Below are positions 22,092 to 29,480 of a stretch of DNA of 30,752 bases, piece by piece. The stretch is taken from the IMG/VR virus record IMGVR_UViG_3300042691_018491, positions 1 through 30,752 of that record. One strand, 5' to 3'. The first letter of the stretch is position 1; each line of letters starts with the position of its first letter. The notes under the pieces were generated by a model that ran no database searches, was not told where the DNA came from, and worked only from the letters and a program-made list of their open reading frames with translations. Source of the DNA: a virus. The position numbers and the translations under genes were made by a program.

Positions 22092-22753
22092 CACTATTTG
22101 ATGATTTAGAATCGACCGAAAACAATGATTTGACTAATAAAATTATTGAACTTATATCTTCATTAGGAAAGGATAATATTGATAGTTTAGTCAATTCTTT
22201 AAATTCAATAAAATTAAAAATGCATGAAATATCACCCTTTAACAATGAGCCTGTTGATTGTGTAATATGGGTAAAAAATGAAAATATACATGCTAATGAT
22301 TATAACCCTAATTCTGTAGCGCCACCTGAAATGGAATTATTAGTACATTCAATAAATTCAGATGGTTATACTCAACCTATAGTTACAATGGAACATGAAA
22401 ATTTATATGAAGTTGTTGATGGATTCCATAGAAATAGAGTTGGTAAAGAAAGTGAGATTATTAAAAAAAGAATATTTGGATATTTGCCAATAGTAAAAAT
22501 TAAATCAGATAGAACTGATAAATCTGATAGAATGGCTGCAACTGTAAGACATAATAGAGCAAGGGGTAAACACAAAGTTGAATCAATGTCTGATATGGTA
22601 ATTTATCTAAAAAGAAAAAATTGGAATGATGAAAAAATAGCTAAAGAATTGGGCATGGAAGCTGATGAAGTTTTAAGACTTGCTCAAATTACTGGTCTTG
22701 CTGAAGCATTTAAAGATAATGATTTCAATAAAGCATGGGAAATAATTGAATAA
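22088..22753 (+). CDS. IbrB-like ParB/sulfiredoxin-fold protein
   Basis: A 221-residue protein starting at the ATG 22088. The ParB-type core is evident: NENIHANDYNPNSVAPPE, LLVHSINSDGYTQPIV and YEVVDGFHRNRVG (about 107-119), where GFHR is the ParB nucleotide/phosphate-handling motif. A helix-turn-helix-like region follows (NWNDEKIAKELGMEADEVLRL, near 185-205). IbrB is the usual partner of IbrA, and the pair is common in phages and prophages. DNA binding or a nucleotidyl activity is plausible, not shown. It has the same A/T-rich composition as the module and ends before a longer intergenic gap. Confidence 0.8.
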   Translation: MTLFDDLESTENNDLTNKIIELISSLGKDNIDSLVNSLNSIKLKMHEISPFNNEPVDCVIWVKNENIHANDYNPNSVAPPEMELLVHSINSDGYTQPIVTMEHENLYEVVDGFHRNRVGKESEIIKKRIFGYLPIVKIKSDRTDKSDRMAATVRHNRARGKHKVESMSDMVIYLKRKNWNDEKIAKELGMEADEVLRLAQITGLAEAFKDNDFNKAWEIIE

Positions 22754-22773
22754 TTTTTATAATTAACATTACC

Positions 22774-22854
22774 CCCTGCGTAGTTTATGTGGCGAAAAAC
22801 AAGGCTTTATTAAAAGTTCAGGTCTTAAGTGTCGTTCAATCCGATGCCGCAGGG
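22774..22854 (+). promoter_or_regulatory. Long-range inverted repeat CCCTGCG...CGCAGGG
   Basis: Perfect 7-nt complements CCCTGCG (22774-22780) and CGCAGGG (22848-22854) enclose 67 nt between the accessory module and the lysozyme gene (22754-22873 contains no gene). The RNA could fold back just before the lysozyme start. No TAnnTTTG promoter is visible in the gap, so this may be a leader or processing element. Confidence 0.35.
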
Positions 22855-22873
22855 ATATTTAAATTACAACATC

Positions 22874-23338
22874 ATGAAACAATTAACAGCATTTATTATA
22901 TTAGTAGCAGTATTATTCAGCTGCAAACAACAACCTTTAAAACAGATAGAACCTATTATTATCTATTTAACCGATACGGTTTACGTTGACACTTGCGATT
23001 CTGAATTTATACGCAAAATCGGCCAAATAGAAACGGGCAATAATGACACTTTAACAGAAGTAGGCGGTCATGGTAAAGGGCGTTTTCAGATTTACAACAT
23101 TTGCGTTAAAGCATCAGGACTACATGACCTATTAGGCTATGCGCACGATGATATGTTTAATCATGAAAAATCTGTACATGTATTTTGGGCTACAATGGGT
23201 ATTTTCTGCCATACATACGCACAAAAGCACGGACACTATCCAACTTACGAACAGTTAGCCCGAATGTGGTGTGGCGGTCCTGAAGGCTATAAAAATAATG
23301 CGACATTAAATTATTTAAACAAATTTAGAAAACTATGA
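22874..23338 (+). CDS. Lysozyme/transglycosylase-like lipoprotein
   Basis: A 154-residue protein starting at the ATG 22874 (MKQLTAFIILVAVLFSCKQQ). The N-terminus is a lipoprotein signal with lipobox LFSC (C17). The domain has FIRKIGQIETGNND (candidate catalytic E53), GKGRFQIYN (about 68-75) and a C-terminal ARMWCGGPEGYKNN, which resemble the SLT/goose-lysozyme type fold. It should cleave peptidoglycan glycan strands from a membrane-anchored position in the periplasm. Endolysin activity or local wall opening is possible. It overlaps the next gene by ATGA. A second, different hydrolase is encoded at 29925. Confidence 0.75.
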   Translation: MKQLTAFIILVAVLFSCKQQPLKQIEPIIIYLTDTVYVDTCDSEFIRKIGQIETGNNDTLTEVGGHGKGRFQIYNICVKASGLHDLLGYAHDDMFNHEKSVHVFWATMGIFCHTYAQKHGHYPTYEQLARMWCGGPEGYKNNATLNYLNKFRKL

Positions 23339-23613
23339 AACGTAAAACAGATTATGAAATACTATTAGAAATTTACAGGCGTGTTTATGCAGTATCAGAA
23401 CCGCCAGCCGATTTCGATGAACTTGTAGCTAATGCTGAAGTAAACGAACGCGGCGAAAAAGTTATAAAGTTTTTAGATTACGAATGTGAGCATGATACGA
23501 TGCAGCGCATTTTAGATGAAACAATAGCAAAGTATAAAATTAAAGGCCACCGCGCTAAAGCATTTGCATTTAGCTTTTGGTTAGGCTGTTCACCTAAAAC
23601 AAAGAAAATATAA
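23335..23613 (+). CDS. Hypothetical 92-residue protein
   Basis: A soluble charged protein (MKRKTDYEILLEIYRRVYAV) with a C-terminal helix KIKGHRAKAFAFSFWLGCSP. No family recognised, no membrane helix or signal peptide. ATGA overlap with the lysozyme gene and TAATG overlap with the next gene strongly support translation. Its composition matches the moderately G+C-rich core of the replication block rather than the A/T-rich accessory module. Function unknown. Confidence 0.65.
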   Translation: MKRKTDYEILLEIYRRVYAVSEPPADFDELVANAEVNERGEKVIKFLDYECEHDTMQRILDETIAKYKIKGHRAKAFAFSFWLGCSPKTKKI

Positions 23614-23897
23614 TGTCGGGCGGATTTTTTGAATACAACCAGTATAAAATATATCAAATAGCTGAAGAGTTAGAAGATGTAATTTTAAAGAACGGTAAAA
23701 AGCGCGAACGTAGGGAATCATGGGAGGATGAATACCACTATGAATATCCAGCTGAAGTAATAGCTAAATTTAAAGAGGGTTTAGAACTCCTTAAAAAGGC
23801 ACATATTTACGCGCATCGCATAGATTGGCTGCTTTCGGGTGATGATGGCGATGAATCATTTTTAGAACGTTTAGAATCTGATTTATCAAAGCTATGA
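23613..23897 (+). CDS. Conserved-looking phage protein, MSGGxF family
   Basis: A 94-residue acidic protein beginning MSGGFFEYNQYKIYQIAEE and ending with HRIDWLLSGDDGDESFLERL. Both phrases recall a family of small phage proteins of unknown function that start MSGGHFDY, as far as I remember. Mostly helical, with no membrane segment. Overlaps both neighbours (TAATG and ATGA), which indicates tight co-expression with the VRR-NUC nuclease. A role in replication or DNA metabolism is inferred from position only. Confidence 0.7.
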   Translation: MSGGFFEYNQYKIYQIAEELEDVILKNGKKRERRESWEDEYHYEYPAEVIAKFKEGLELLKKAHIYAHRIDWLLSGDDGDESFLERLESDLSKL

Positions 23898-24268
23898 AAG
23901 AACAACACTTATACAAAGAATTGCAAGCGCGGCACAGTAAATACGGCGTTTTATTTCGTAATAATACGGGCACAGCATTTCAGGGCAAACGGGCGGTAAT
24001 AAACAGCCGCCCGATTATAACTGAGCCGCGACAAATAACATTCGGTCTTTGCGTTGGTAGTTCTGATTTAATCGGTTGGACCGAAAAAATTATAACTAAA
24101 GATATGATAGGTCAAAAAATTGCTATATTTACAGCCCTCGAAGTTAAAAACCTAAGCGGCAAAGCAACAAAAGAACAAATCAATTTTATTAAACAAGTCA
24201 GAAAATCGGGCGGCATAGGTGAAATTTTGCGCTGGGTTGATGAAGACTTTAAAGCGGATGAGATATGA
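23894..24268 (+). CDS. VRR-NUC domain nuclease
   Basis: A 124-residue stand-alone VRR-NUC protein. The conserved signature is visible: FRNNTGTA (near 21-28), GSSDLIGW with D58, ALEVKN with E83 and K85, then a downstream Gln helix (TKEQINFIKQV). These form the PD-(D/E)XK catalytic site. Phage VRR-NUC proteins resolve branched DNA or nick at structures during replication and packaging. It lies in a compact replication block between a small protein and the DnaB N-terminal protein, with ATGA overlaps at both ends. Confidence 0.88.
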   Translation: MKEQHLYKELQARHSKYGVLFRNNTGTAFQGKRAVINSRPIITEPRQITFGLCVGSSDLIGWTEKIITKDMIGQKIAIFTALEVKNLSGKATKEQINFIKQVRKSGGIGEILRWVDEDFKADEI

Positions 24269-24876
24269 CAACCGAAGCACAAAACCTACTATCTGAACTA
24301 AAAGATGAAGCATTAAAAATGGATGCTTATATTAAGGATGATGCAAAGCGGCAAAATTATAGGCAACTAAAAGAGCGGCAACTTTTAACGCTGCAAAATA
24401 TCATTATAGCACTTGAAGAAAAAGAACAAAGTTTTTTTGAAAAACAAATTACGTTCCCACATAGCAAAGACTTAGAACAGGTTATTTTAGGTGCTATCTT
24501 AGTTGACAATAACGCCCGCGATAAAGTTAATTTTTTAAGCCCCGAACATTTTTATTTTGATAATCACAAGTTAATTTTTGAACTTTGCCAATCTGTTGAA
24601 GTAGTCGACATAATTACGGTGGCTGAAAAATTAAAATATCGTTGCGGCGGTCCAGCTTATTTAGCTGAACTAACTAATCGGGTTGCAAGTGCTGCAAATT
24701 TAGAATACCATGCAAGGATACTAATTCAAAAGCATGTGCAGCGCGAACTAATAAAAGTAGGCATAAATATGATAAATACGATTATCGCTGATACCGATGA
24801 TGTTTTTGAAACGGTGCGCGAACTGATGCAGAATATTAAAAAATTTAATGTAGGTAAGCAAATTATAAGACAATGA
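24265..24876 (+). CDS. DnaB N-terminal domain protein without helicase domain
   Basis: A 203-residue protein. Residues about 70-170 match the N-terminal domain of replicative DnaB: DLEQVILGAILVDNNAR, LSPEHFYFDNHKLIFE, VDIITVAEKL, GGPAYLAELTNRVASAANLEYHARI. The ATPase domain that normally follows is absent: the gene ends in IRQ and is followed by a DNA methyltransferase, then a different AAA+ ATPase. An N-terminal helical stretch of about 60 residues precedes the domain. It may act as a primase-binding or helicase-loader adaptor, or be the remnant of a split DnaB. ATGA overlaps on both sides argue for a functional gene. Confidence 0.8.
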   Translation: MTTEAQNLLSELKDEALKMDAYIKDDAKRQNYRQLKERQLLTLQNIIIALEEKEQSFFEKQITFPHSKDLEQVILGAILVDNNARDKVNFLSPEHFYFDNHKLIFELCQSVEVVDIITVAEKLKYRCGGPAYLAELTNRVASAANLEYHARILIQKHVQRELIKVGINMINTIIADTDDVFETVRELMQNIKKFNVGKQIIRQ

Positions 24877-25955
24877 AAGAACATAATTTTCCATATAAAT
24901 GGACTTTAAAAGATGCAAATTTTACTAAAGATAAAGGTAAAGTATTTAGTTGTTTTGCTTGTGGTGGTGGTTCAACTATGGGTTATAAACTTGCAGGTTT
25001 TGATGTATTAGGATGCAATGAAATTGACCCTAAAATGATGGAAGCATATAAAGCTAACCACAACCCAAAATATGCTTATTTACAGCCTATTCAAACATTT
25101 AAATTAAGAACTGATTTGCCACAAGAATTATATGAACTTGATATTTTAGATGGCTCACCGCCTTGTAGCAGTTTTTCAATTGCAGGAAATAGAGAAAAAG
25201 ATTGGGGAAAAGAAAAGAAATTTAGAGAAGGTCAAGCTAAACAAGTTTTAGATAATCTATTTTTTGATTTTATTGATTTAGCAAAAAAGCTACAACCAAA
25301 AGTTGTTATAGCTGAAAATGTAAAAGGATTGCTTTTAGGTAAAGCAAAAAACTATGTAAGGCAAATTTATAGGGAATTTGATTTGGCAGGTTATTACGTT
25401 CAACATTGGCTTTTGGATGCTTCTAAAATGGGTGTGCCACAACGTAGGGAACGTGTGTTTTTTATAGCTTTGCGAAAAGATTTGGCAAAACAATTTATAG
25501 AGCAAGTTGATATGTTTACGGTATTGCCTAAATTAAAACTTGAATTTGATGAGGCACAAATAAACTTTGGAGAATTTTATCAAGCTGGTGTTGATGATAG
25601 ACCTGCTTCACAAGGTAAGATGTATGAGTATTGGCAGAATAGGCAAAAAGGAGATGAAAGTTTTTGCGATACAATAAAAAGAGTTGAAGGTGCTGAAAGA
25701 TGCTTTACAAATAAATATCTTTATTCAGATATTGTTCCAATGACTTACACAAGCAATTCAGATGTGATTTATTTATTTGATGAATACAGGAAGCCAAACA
25801 AAATAGAAAGTTGCTATATTGGCTCATATCCGCAAGATTATAATTTTACTGGTGTGCAATATAGTTACCTAATTGGAATGAGTGTTCCGCCTGTAATGAC
25901 TGCACAAATAGCAAAACAAATTTATTTACAATGGCTATCTAAACTTGAACAATGA
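24873..25955 (+). CDS. DNA (cytosine-C5) methyltransferase
   Basis: A 360-residue Dcm/M.HhaI-type enzyme with all main motifs: I (FSCFACGGGSTMGY, 25-38), IV with catalytic C98 (GSPPCSSFS), VI (AENVKG, E148), VIII (QRRERVFF, 190-197) and X (GMSVPPVMTAQIA near the C-terminus). It transfers methyl from SAM to cytosine C5, probably protecting phage DNA from host restriction. No partner restriction enzyme is present. The target recognition region (about 210-320) is variable, so the site cannot be read. It is more A/T-rich and CpG-poor than flanking genes but joined to both by ATGA overlaps. Confidence 0.93.
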   Translation: MKEHNFPYKWTLKDANFTKDKGKVFSCFACGGGSTMGYKLAGFDVLGCNEIDPKMMEAYKANHNPKYAYLQPIQTFKLRTDLPQELYELDILDGSPPCSSFSIAGNREKDWGKEKKFREGQAKQVLDNLFFDFIDLAKKLQPKVVIAENVKGLLLGKAKNYVRQIYREFDLAGYYVQHWLLDASKMGVPQRRERVFFIALRKDLAKQFIEQVDMFTVLPKLKLEFDEAQINFGEFYQAGVDDRPASQGKMYEYWQNRQKGDESFCDTIKRVEGAERCFTNKYLYSDIVPMTYTSNSDVIYLFDEYRKPNKIESCYIGSYPQDYNFTGVQYSYLIGMSVPPVMTAQIAKQIYLQWLSKLEQ

Positions 25956-27667
25956 AACAGGACAAACCAATTGACTGGGAACAAAAATCCAAACAAAACA
26001 CAAAGAAACCTAAAGCCGAACGCCCTGCAGCATCAGCGCCTGAAACCGATAAAAAAGGTTTTATAGGGGGATATTTTCGCCCCTTAGGTTGGGCAACTGA
26101 AGATGGGCAAATGCTTTATTATTTTTACATACGTTCAACTATGTCAATAGTAAAGTACAAAGCTGCTACAATAAACAAGGCTAATTTATTGAGCATTGCG
26201 CCTTTAGAATTTTGGTTGCTATCATTTCCAAATCGCGATAATAGTAATTACGATGTAACTACGGCGGCTGATTATCTTATAAATTTTTGCAATCATGTAG
26301 GTTTTTATAATACTGAAAACATACGCGGTCGCGGTGCATGGCAAGAAAAAAACGGCGTTGTATTTCATGCAGGTCAACAACTGATACAGGACAAAAAGCG
26401 ATACAATTTAGGCGGCTTAGATACTAAATACAGCTATGTTTATAATAAAGCTATTGATATGCCTATTGAAGCGCCGCTGTTACCTACTGAAGCTGGTATG
26501 ATACCAAAGATTTTAAATAAATTAAATTGGCAAACTAAAGCCGATGCAATACTATTATCGGGTTGGTTAGCATTGGCACCGATTAGCGGTATTTTAAAAT
26601 GGCGGCCCCACGTTTGGATAACAGGCCCGCGCGGTAACGGTAAATCATGGGTTTTAGAAAATATAGTTAATGAAGTTATCGGTAACATTGCAGTTAGTGT
26701 ACAGGGCACGGCGGCAACGGAACCAGCGGTAAGGCAAAAATTAAATAGTGATGCACTACCTGTTACAATTGATGAAGGCGAAGGCAATGATGAACGCGCG
26801 GCACAGCGTATGCAAGAAATTATAGGATTAGCACGGGCCGCAAGTAGTGAAAAAAGCCCTGCAATTGCCAAAGGCGGCAAAGATGGCAAAGCTATTGATT
26901 ATTTTGTACGTAGCTGTTTTTTATTCGTATCTATTAACCCGCAGTTAGTTAACGATTCTGATAAGCGCCGTTTTTGTGTTTTGGAACTAAAAAAATTAGC
27001 GGACCCGAAACAATTTAATGAAGTTGAAAAGCTAAAGAATAAAATAATATTTGAAGGCTTCGGCCCACGTTTTCAGGCGCGAATGCTAAACTTGGCGGAT
27101 AACATACAAAAAAGCATTAAGCTATTTACACACGCCGTATCGCTTATAACTGAAGATAGAGCAGTTGGTGACCAGTTCGGGGCGCTTATGGGCGGTTGGT
27201 GGCATACGCTGCACGATGACCCGGTAACGGTTGAAATAGCATTAGAAGAAGCAGCAGCCATTTTGGACATGCGCAAGTATGAAGAAGACAAAGAAGATTT
27301 GACCGATGAACAAAGATGTTTGCAACAGATACTATCGCAAGAAATACGCATTGAAGCCGAAAATTATGTAGGCACAAAAACAGTTGGCGAACTTGTAGAA
27401 TGCGCTCATAATTATCAGCCATCGGTTAAACCATCACAGGCCGAAGCAAACGAACGGTTAATGCGTTTAGGTATTCGTGTCATTGGCGATGACCTATTGA
27501 TACTAAATAATTCGGTTTTTGTAAAAAAAGTTTTAAATAATACGCCTTGGCAAATATCATGGAATACTATCTTATTAAGGCTCAAAGGCGCATCAAGGCG
27601 AAGTAATACGCGTTTTGCCGCTGGTATGTCGGGCCGCTGCGTTTCAATAAATTTAAAAAATTTATAA
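25952..27667 (+). CDS. AAA+/SF3-like ATPase, DUF927-type replication helicase
   Basis: A 571-residue ATPase. Walker A GPRGNGKS (225-232) and the Walker B strand VTIDEGEG (D274, E275) are clear. A following helix and FVSINPQ plus DKRRFCVLEL serve as sensor and arginine-finger region. The N-terminal 200 residues match the general layout of DUF927-like proteins linked to SF3 or primase-type helicases; the C-terminal domain after 400 is helical. Likely the replicative or loading helicase of this phage, working with SSB and the DnaB N-domain protein. Its stop codon overlaps the upstream palindrome of the next promoter (27661-27668). Confidence 0.75.
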   Translation: MKQDKPIDWEQKSKQNTKKPKAERPAASAPETDKKGFIGGYFRPLGWATEDGQMLYYFYIRSTMSIVKYKAATINKANLLSIAPLEFWLLSFPNRDNSNYDVTTAADYLINFCNHVGFYNTENIRGRGAWQEKNGVVFHAGQQLIQDKKRYNLGGLDTKYSYVYNKAIDMPIEAPLLPTEAGMIPKILNKLNWQTKADAILLSGWLALAPISGILKWRPHVWITGPRGNGKSWVLENIVNEVIGNIAVSVQGTAATEPAVRQKLNSDALPVTIDEGEGNDERAAQRMQEIIGLARAASSEKSPAIAKGGKDGKAIDYFVRSCFLFVSINPQLVNDSDKRRFCVLELKKLADPKQFNEVEKLKNKIIFEGFGPRFQARMLNLADNIQKSIKLFTHAVSLITEDRAVGDQFGALMGGWWHTLHDDPVTVEIALEEAAAILDMRKYEEDKEDLTDEQRCLQQILSQEIRIEAENYVGTKTVGELVECAHNYQPSVKPSQAEANERLMRLGIRVIGDDLLILNNSVFVKKVLNNTPWQISWNTILLRLKGASRRSNTRFAAGMSGRCVSINLKNL

Positions 27668-27715
27668 AAATTTTTATAAAAAAGTTTGCATAATTAAAAA
27701 AGGGTTGTAATTTTA
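27661..27715 (+). promoter_or_regulatory. Duplicate promoter leader, second copy
   Basis: TTTG at 27685-27688, a 19-nt spacer and TAATTTTA at 27708-27715 (last base of TAnnTTTG changed). Palindromes TTTATAAA (27661-27668) and TTTTATAAAA (27672-27681) precede it, the second with the same 3-nt gap to TTTG as at 10724-10748. Similarity to the first copy continues through TTAAAAACTTCAA to the GATTATGAAAG start. The altered -7 box could make it weaker or specific for the phage sigma factor. The gap 27668-27986 otherwise holds only the 51-residue gene and the GGGCGCAG element. Confidence 0.65.
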
Positions 27716-27765
27716 CATTCAGATACAACGAAATGATTATTTAAAAACTTCAAAAAATTAAGATT

Positions 27766-27921
27766 ATGAAAGCTATTATTGAAATCAATTTATTAGGACT
27801 TAAAGGCACAATGTTAAAAGTTGAAAAGTTTGAAAATGGTTTATATTATATAAATGTTCCATTTTTAAATGATTTTATTACACTTACATTTTTACCAAAC
27901 CAAATTACAATATTTAAATAA
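27766..27921 (+). CDS. Small first gene of second rightward operon, 51 residues
   Basis: A 51-residue protein (MKAIIEINLLGLKGTMLKVE, ending NQITIFK) with a beta-hairpin-like pattern and no membrane helix. It starts after the duplicated leader and shares the GATTATGAAAG start context with the gene at 10819. Very A/T-rich. It could be a real small protein or a leader ORF whose translation influences the downstream element at 27933. Function unknown; coding support is moderate. Confidence 0.55.
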   Translation: MKAIIEINLLGLKGTMLKVEKFENGLYYINVPFLNDFITLTFLPNQITIFK

Positions 27922-27932
27922 CCACCGCCACG

Positions 27933-27955
27933 GGGCGCAGTATCCGGCCAACTGC
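27933..27955 (+). promoter_or_regulatory. Shared intercistronic element GGGCGCAGTATC, second copy
   Basis: GGGCGCAGTATC (27933-27944) followed by ACTGC (27951-27955). GCAGT (27937-41 region) pairs perfectly with ACTGC, and the first copy at 11190 keeps a GCAG/TTGC pairing, a hint of covariation. TTTCAAAA and a CAACA-AATG-like start follow in both copies, so the unit may set translation of the next gene. Confidence 0.45.
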
Positions 27956-27986
27956 AATTTTCTAAACTTTCAAAACTTCAACAACA

Positions 27987-28184
27987 ATGAAAAAAGTAAT
28001 CACATTTACATCAGCGTTCAACGTAGGCGATATAGTGACCTATGATGACAAAATTACAAAACCGTTTACATCAAAAATTATTGATATCAAGTTTACTGAT
28101 TCTTATCAGTACATGTATAAACTTGAAAATATAAATGGCATTTGGTACACCGAAAGATATTTACGAAATGACACCCAAGGATAA
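27987..28184 (+). CDS. Hypothetical 65-residue SH3-like protein
   Basis: A small beta-rich protein: FNVGDIVTYDDK and MYKLENINGIWYTERYLRN resemble SH3/KOW-type barrels, with GDIV at the usual first-strand position. No membrane helix. It follows the GGGCGCAG element by about 40 nt and overlaps the next gene by 17 nt. Phage proteins of this look are common in accessory stretches and unassigned. Confidence 0.6.
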   Translation: MKKVITFTSAFNVGDIVTYDDKITKPFTSKIIDIKFTDSYQYMYKLENINGIWYTERYLRNDTQG

Positions 28185-28413
28185 GGCAACCGAACTAATA
28201 CAGCGGTATAGCTTTGGGCGTTGGGAACAAATGACCGATGTCGAAAAGCTACAAACTATAAATATCTGTTTAATGGTTGCCGATGAATTAGGCGATTGCG
28301 TTGTATCGGATTTATTAGTTCACGATTTAACCGATGAAAAAAGCACCGAAGTAGTGCAGTATTATTTTGACGTATTAAATGAAATTATCAACTTTAAAAA
28401 CTTTCAACAATGA
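28168..28413 (+). CDS. Hypothetical MTPKxKAxEL protein, copy 1
   Basis: An 81-residue protein with ATG at 28168 (MTPKDKATELIQRYS); the frame opens slightly earlier but in the previous gene. The N-terminus and the later pattern ICLMVADEL resemble the protein at 29259 (MTPKEKAKELYNKC, LIAVDEIL), so the two are probably paralogues of a small helical phage family. Acidic, soluble. ATGA overlap with the next gene supports translation. Function unknown. Confidence 0.65.
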   Translation: MTPKDKATELIQRYSFGRWEQMTDVEKLQTINICLMVADELGDCVVSDLLVHDLTDEKSTEVVQYYFDVLNEIINFKNFQQ

Positions 28414-28772
28414 AAACGACAATTGAAAAGTATTACGATGCATTATTAGACCTACAAAAAATAGGTAAAATTCAGAATAGCACTAAATTCGCAAAAGATA
28501 GAAAAATAGGTGCAAGATTTATTTTAACTTGTAAAGAATTAGGTTTAGTAGAAAAAAGAAATAAAAATTATTTTTGTAGATTTAAACAGCCTTCAATTGA
28601 AATGGCTGAAAATATTAAAAAAGTTATTAACGAAACAAATAATAATTTTTACCAATCTAAAACATCTATTCAACCAGAAATAGAATTTATAACAGATGAA
28701 CAAATGATACAGCATTTAAAATCTAAAGGCTATAAAATATTTAAACCATTTACAGATTATCAAGAACTTTAA
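28410..28772 (+). CDS. Hypothetical 120-residue protein, possible winged helix
   Basis: A Lys-rich helical protein. ARFILTCKELGLVEKRNKNYFCRF (about 34-57) has the helix-plus-wing pattern of a winged helix DNA-binding domain, but no family is recognised. The C-terminal part ends in HLKSKGYKIFKPF. A/T-rich relative to its neighbours. ATGA overlap with the previous gene. A regulatory role is a guess. Confidence 0.55.
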   Translation: MKTTIEKYYDALLDLQKIGKIQNSTKFAKDRKIGARFILTCKELGLVEKRNKNYFCRFKQPSIEMAENIKKVINETNNNFYQSKTSIQPEIEFITDEQMIQHLKSKGYKIFKPFTDYQEL

Positions 28773-28784
28773 AAACCTTATTTT

Positions 28785-29114
28785 ATGAAAACGACAGCAG
28801 AATTAAACTACGAAGGTTACACTATTACAATAGTAGGTGAATATAACGCACCTGAACGCGGCAGCCGTGACCGATGGGGCGCACCATTAGAACCCGATTG
28901 CGATGCCTATTTTGATATTATTAGCACTCATATTGGCGATGTAGAATTTTCAGATAATGATGAATTAGCATTTTTTCTACAAACATCTGAACTGTACATA
29001 GATGAACTTATGCAAGAAGCATTACAGGAAGCTTACGAGGCAGAATATGAAGCCTACCAAGAAGCGCAAGCCGAAGCATATTACGAAAACCTAAGATGTC
29101 AGTACTATGATTAA
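28785..29114 (+). CDS. Hypothetical acidic 109-residue protein
   Basis: A protein with a beta-strand N-terminal half (GYTITIVGEYNAPERGSRDRWG) and an extremely acidic, Glu/Ala/Tyr-rich helical C-terminal third (YEAEYEAYQEAQAEAYYEN). No recognised family. The acidic helix could mimic DNA or bind a basic partner; this is speculation. It overlaps the next small gene by 8 nt. Confidence 0.6.
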   Translation: MKTTAELNYEGYTITIVGEYNAPERGSRDRWGAPLEPDCDAYFDIISTHIGDVEFSDNDELAFFLQTSELYIDELMQEALQEAYEAEYEAYQEAQAEAYYENLRCQYYD

Positions 29115-29262
29115 ATATATTATTTTGGCAGCGGTTTTGTTATGCACACTTAACCGCTGCATTGAAATCGAAGAAACACCAGTACCGACATTTAACGGTG
29201 CTGATACGTTGAAAATCTTTTTTGTTGATGACAGTATAACGGAAATAAAACCTTTGAAATGA
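29107..29262 (+). CDS. Small exported or membrane protein, 51 residues
   Basis: A 51-residue protein (MIKYIILAAVLLCTLNRC) with an N-terminal hydrophobic segment ending in Cys18, then an acidic hydrophilic tail ending EIKPLK. It resembles a small lipoprotein, though Arg directly before the Cys is atypical. Overlaps of 8 nt with the previous gene and ATGA with the next one give good support for translation. Position upstream of the lysis cassette is compatible with an envelope role. Confidence 0.6.
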   Translation: MIKYIILAAVLLCTLNRCIEIEETPVPTFNGADTLKIFFVDDSITEIKPLK

Positions 29263-29480
29263 CACCGAAAGAAAAAGCGAAGGAGTTGTATAATAAATGT
29301 AATCCTCATTGCTTAACTAAGAGTTTTTACGGGGATGATATAGAACGACAATCAACTAAACAATGCGCTTTGATTGCAGTTGATGAAATCCTTTTAGCTA
29401 TTGACTGGCACGAGTACGAATATCCAAATGAGCAGTTTGAATACTGGCACGAAGTCAAAACAGAAATTGAAAATCTTTAA
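29259..29480 (+). CDS. Hypothetical MTPKxKAxEL protein, copy 2
   Basis: A 73-residue protein starting MTPKEKAKELYNKC, with TKQCALIAVDEILLAI in the middle and an acidic Trp/Tyr-rich end (WHEYEYPNEQFEYWHEV). It resembles the protein at 28168 in its N-terminus and in the central VDEI/ADEL helix. A common-looking small phage protein of unknown function. It begins in an ATGA overlap and is followed by the structured non-coding segment. Confidence 0.65.
   Translation: MTPKEKAKELYNKCNPHCLTKSFYGDDIERQSTKQCALIAVDEILLAIDWHEYEYPNEQFEYWHEVKTEIENL

Noticed and set aside
26440-26889. 149-codon minus-strand frame antisense to the AAA+ gene
   Set aside because: It is a shadow of the strongly supported helicase gene with Walker A and B motifs on the plus strand.
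25952-27667. Missing helicase half of the DnaB N-domain gene
   Set aside because: The ATPase motifs (GPRGNGKS, TIDEGEG) and surrounding sequence are not of the RecA-like DnaB type, so this is a different helicase, not a displaced DnaB C-terminus.
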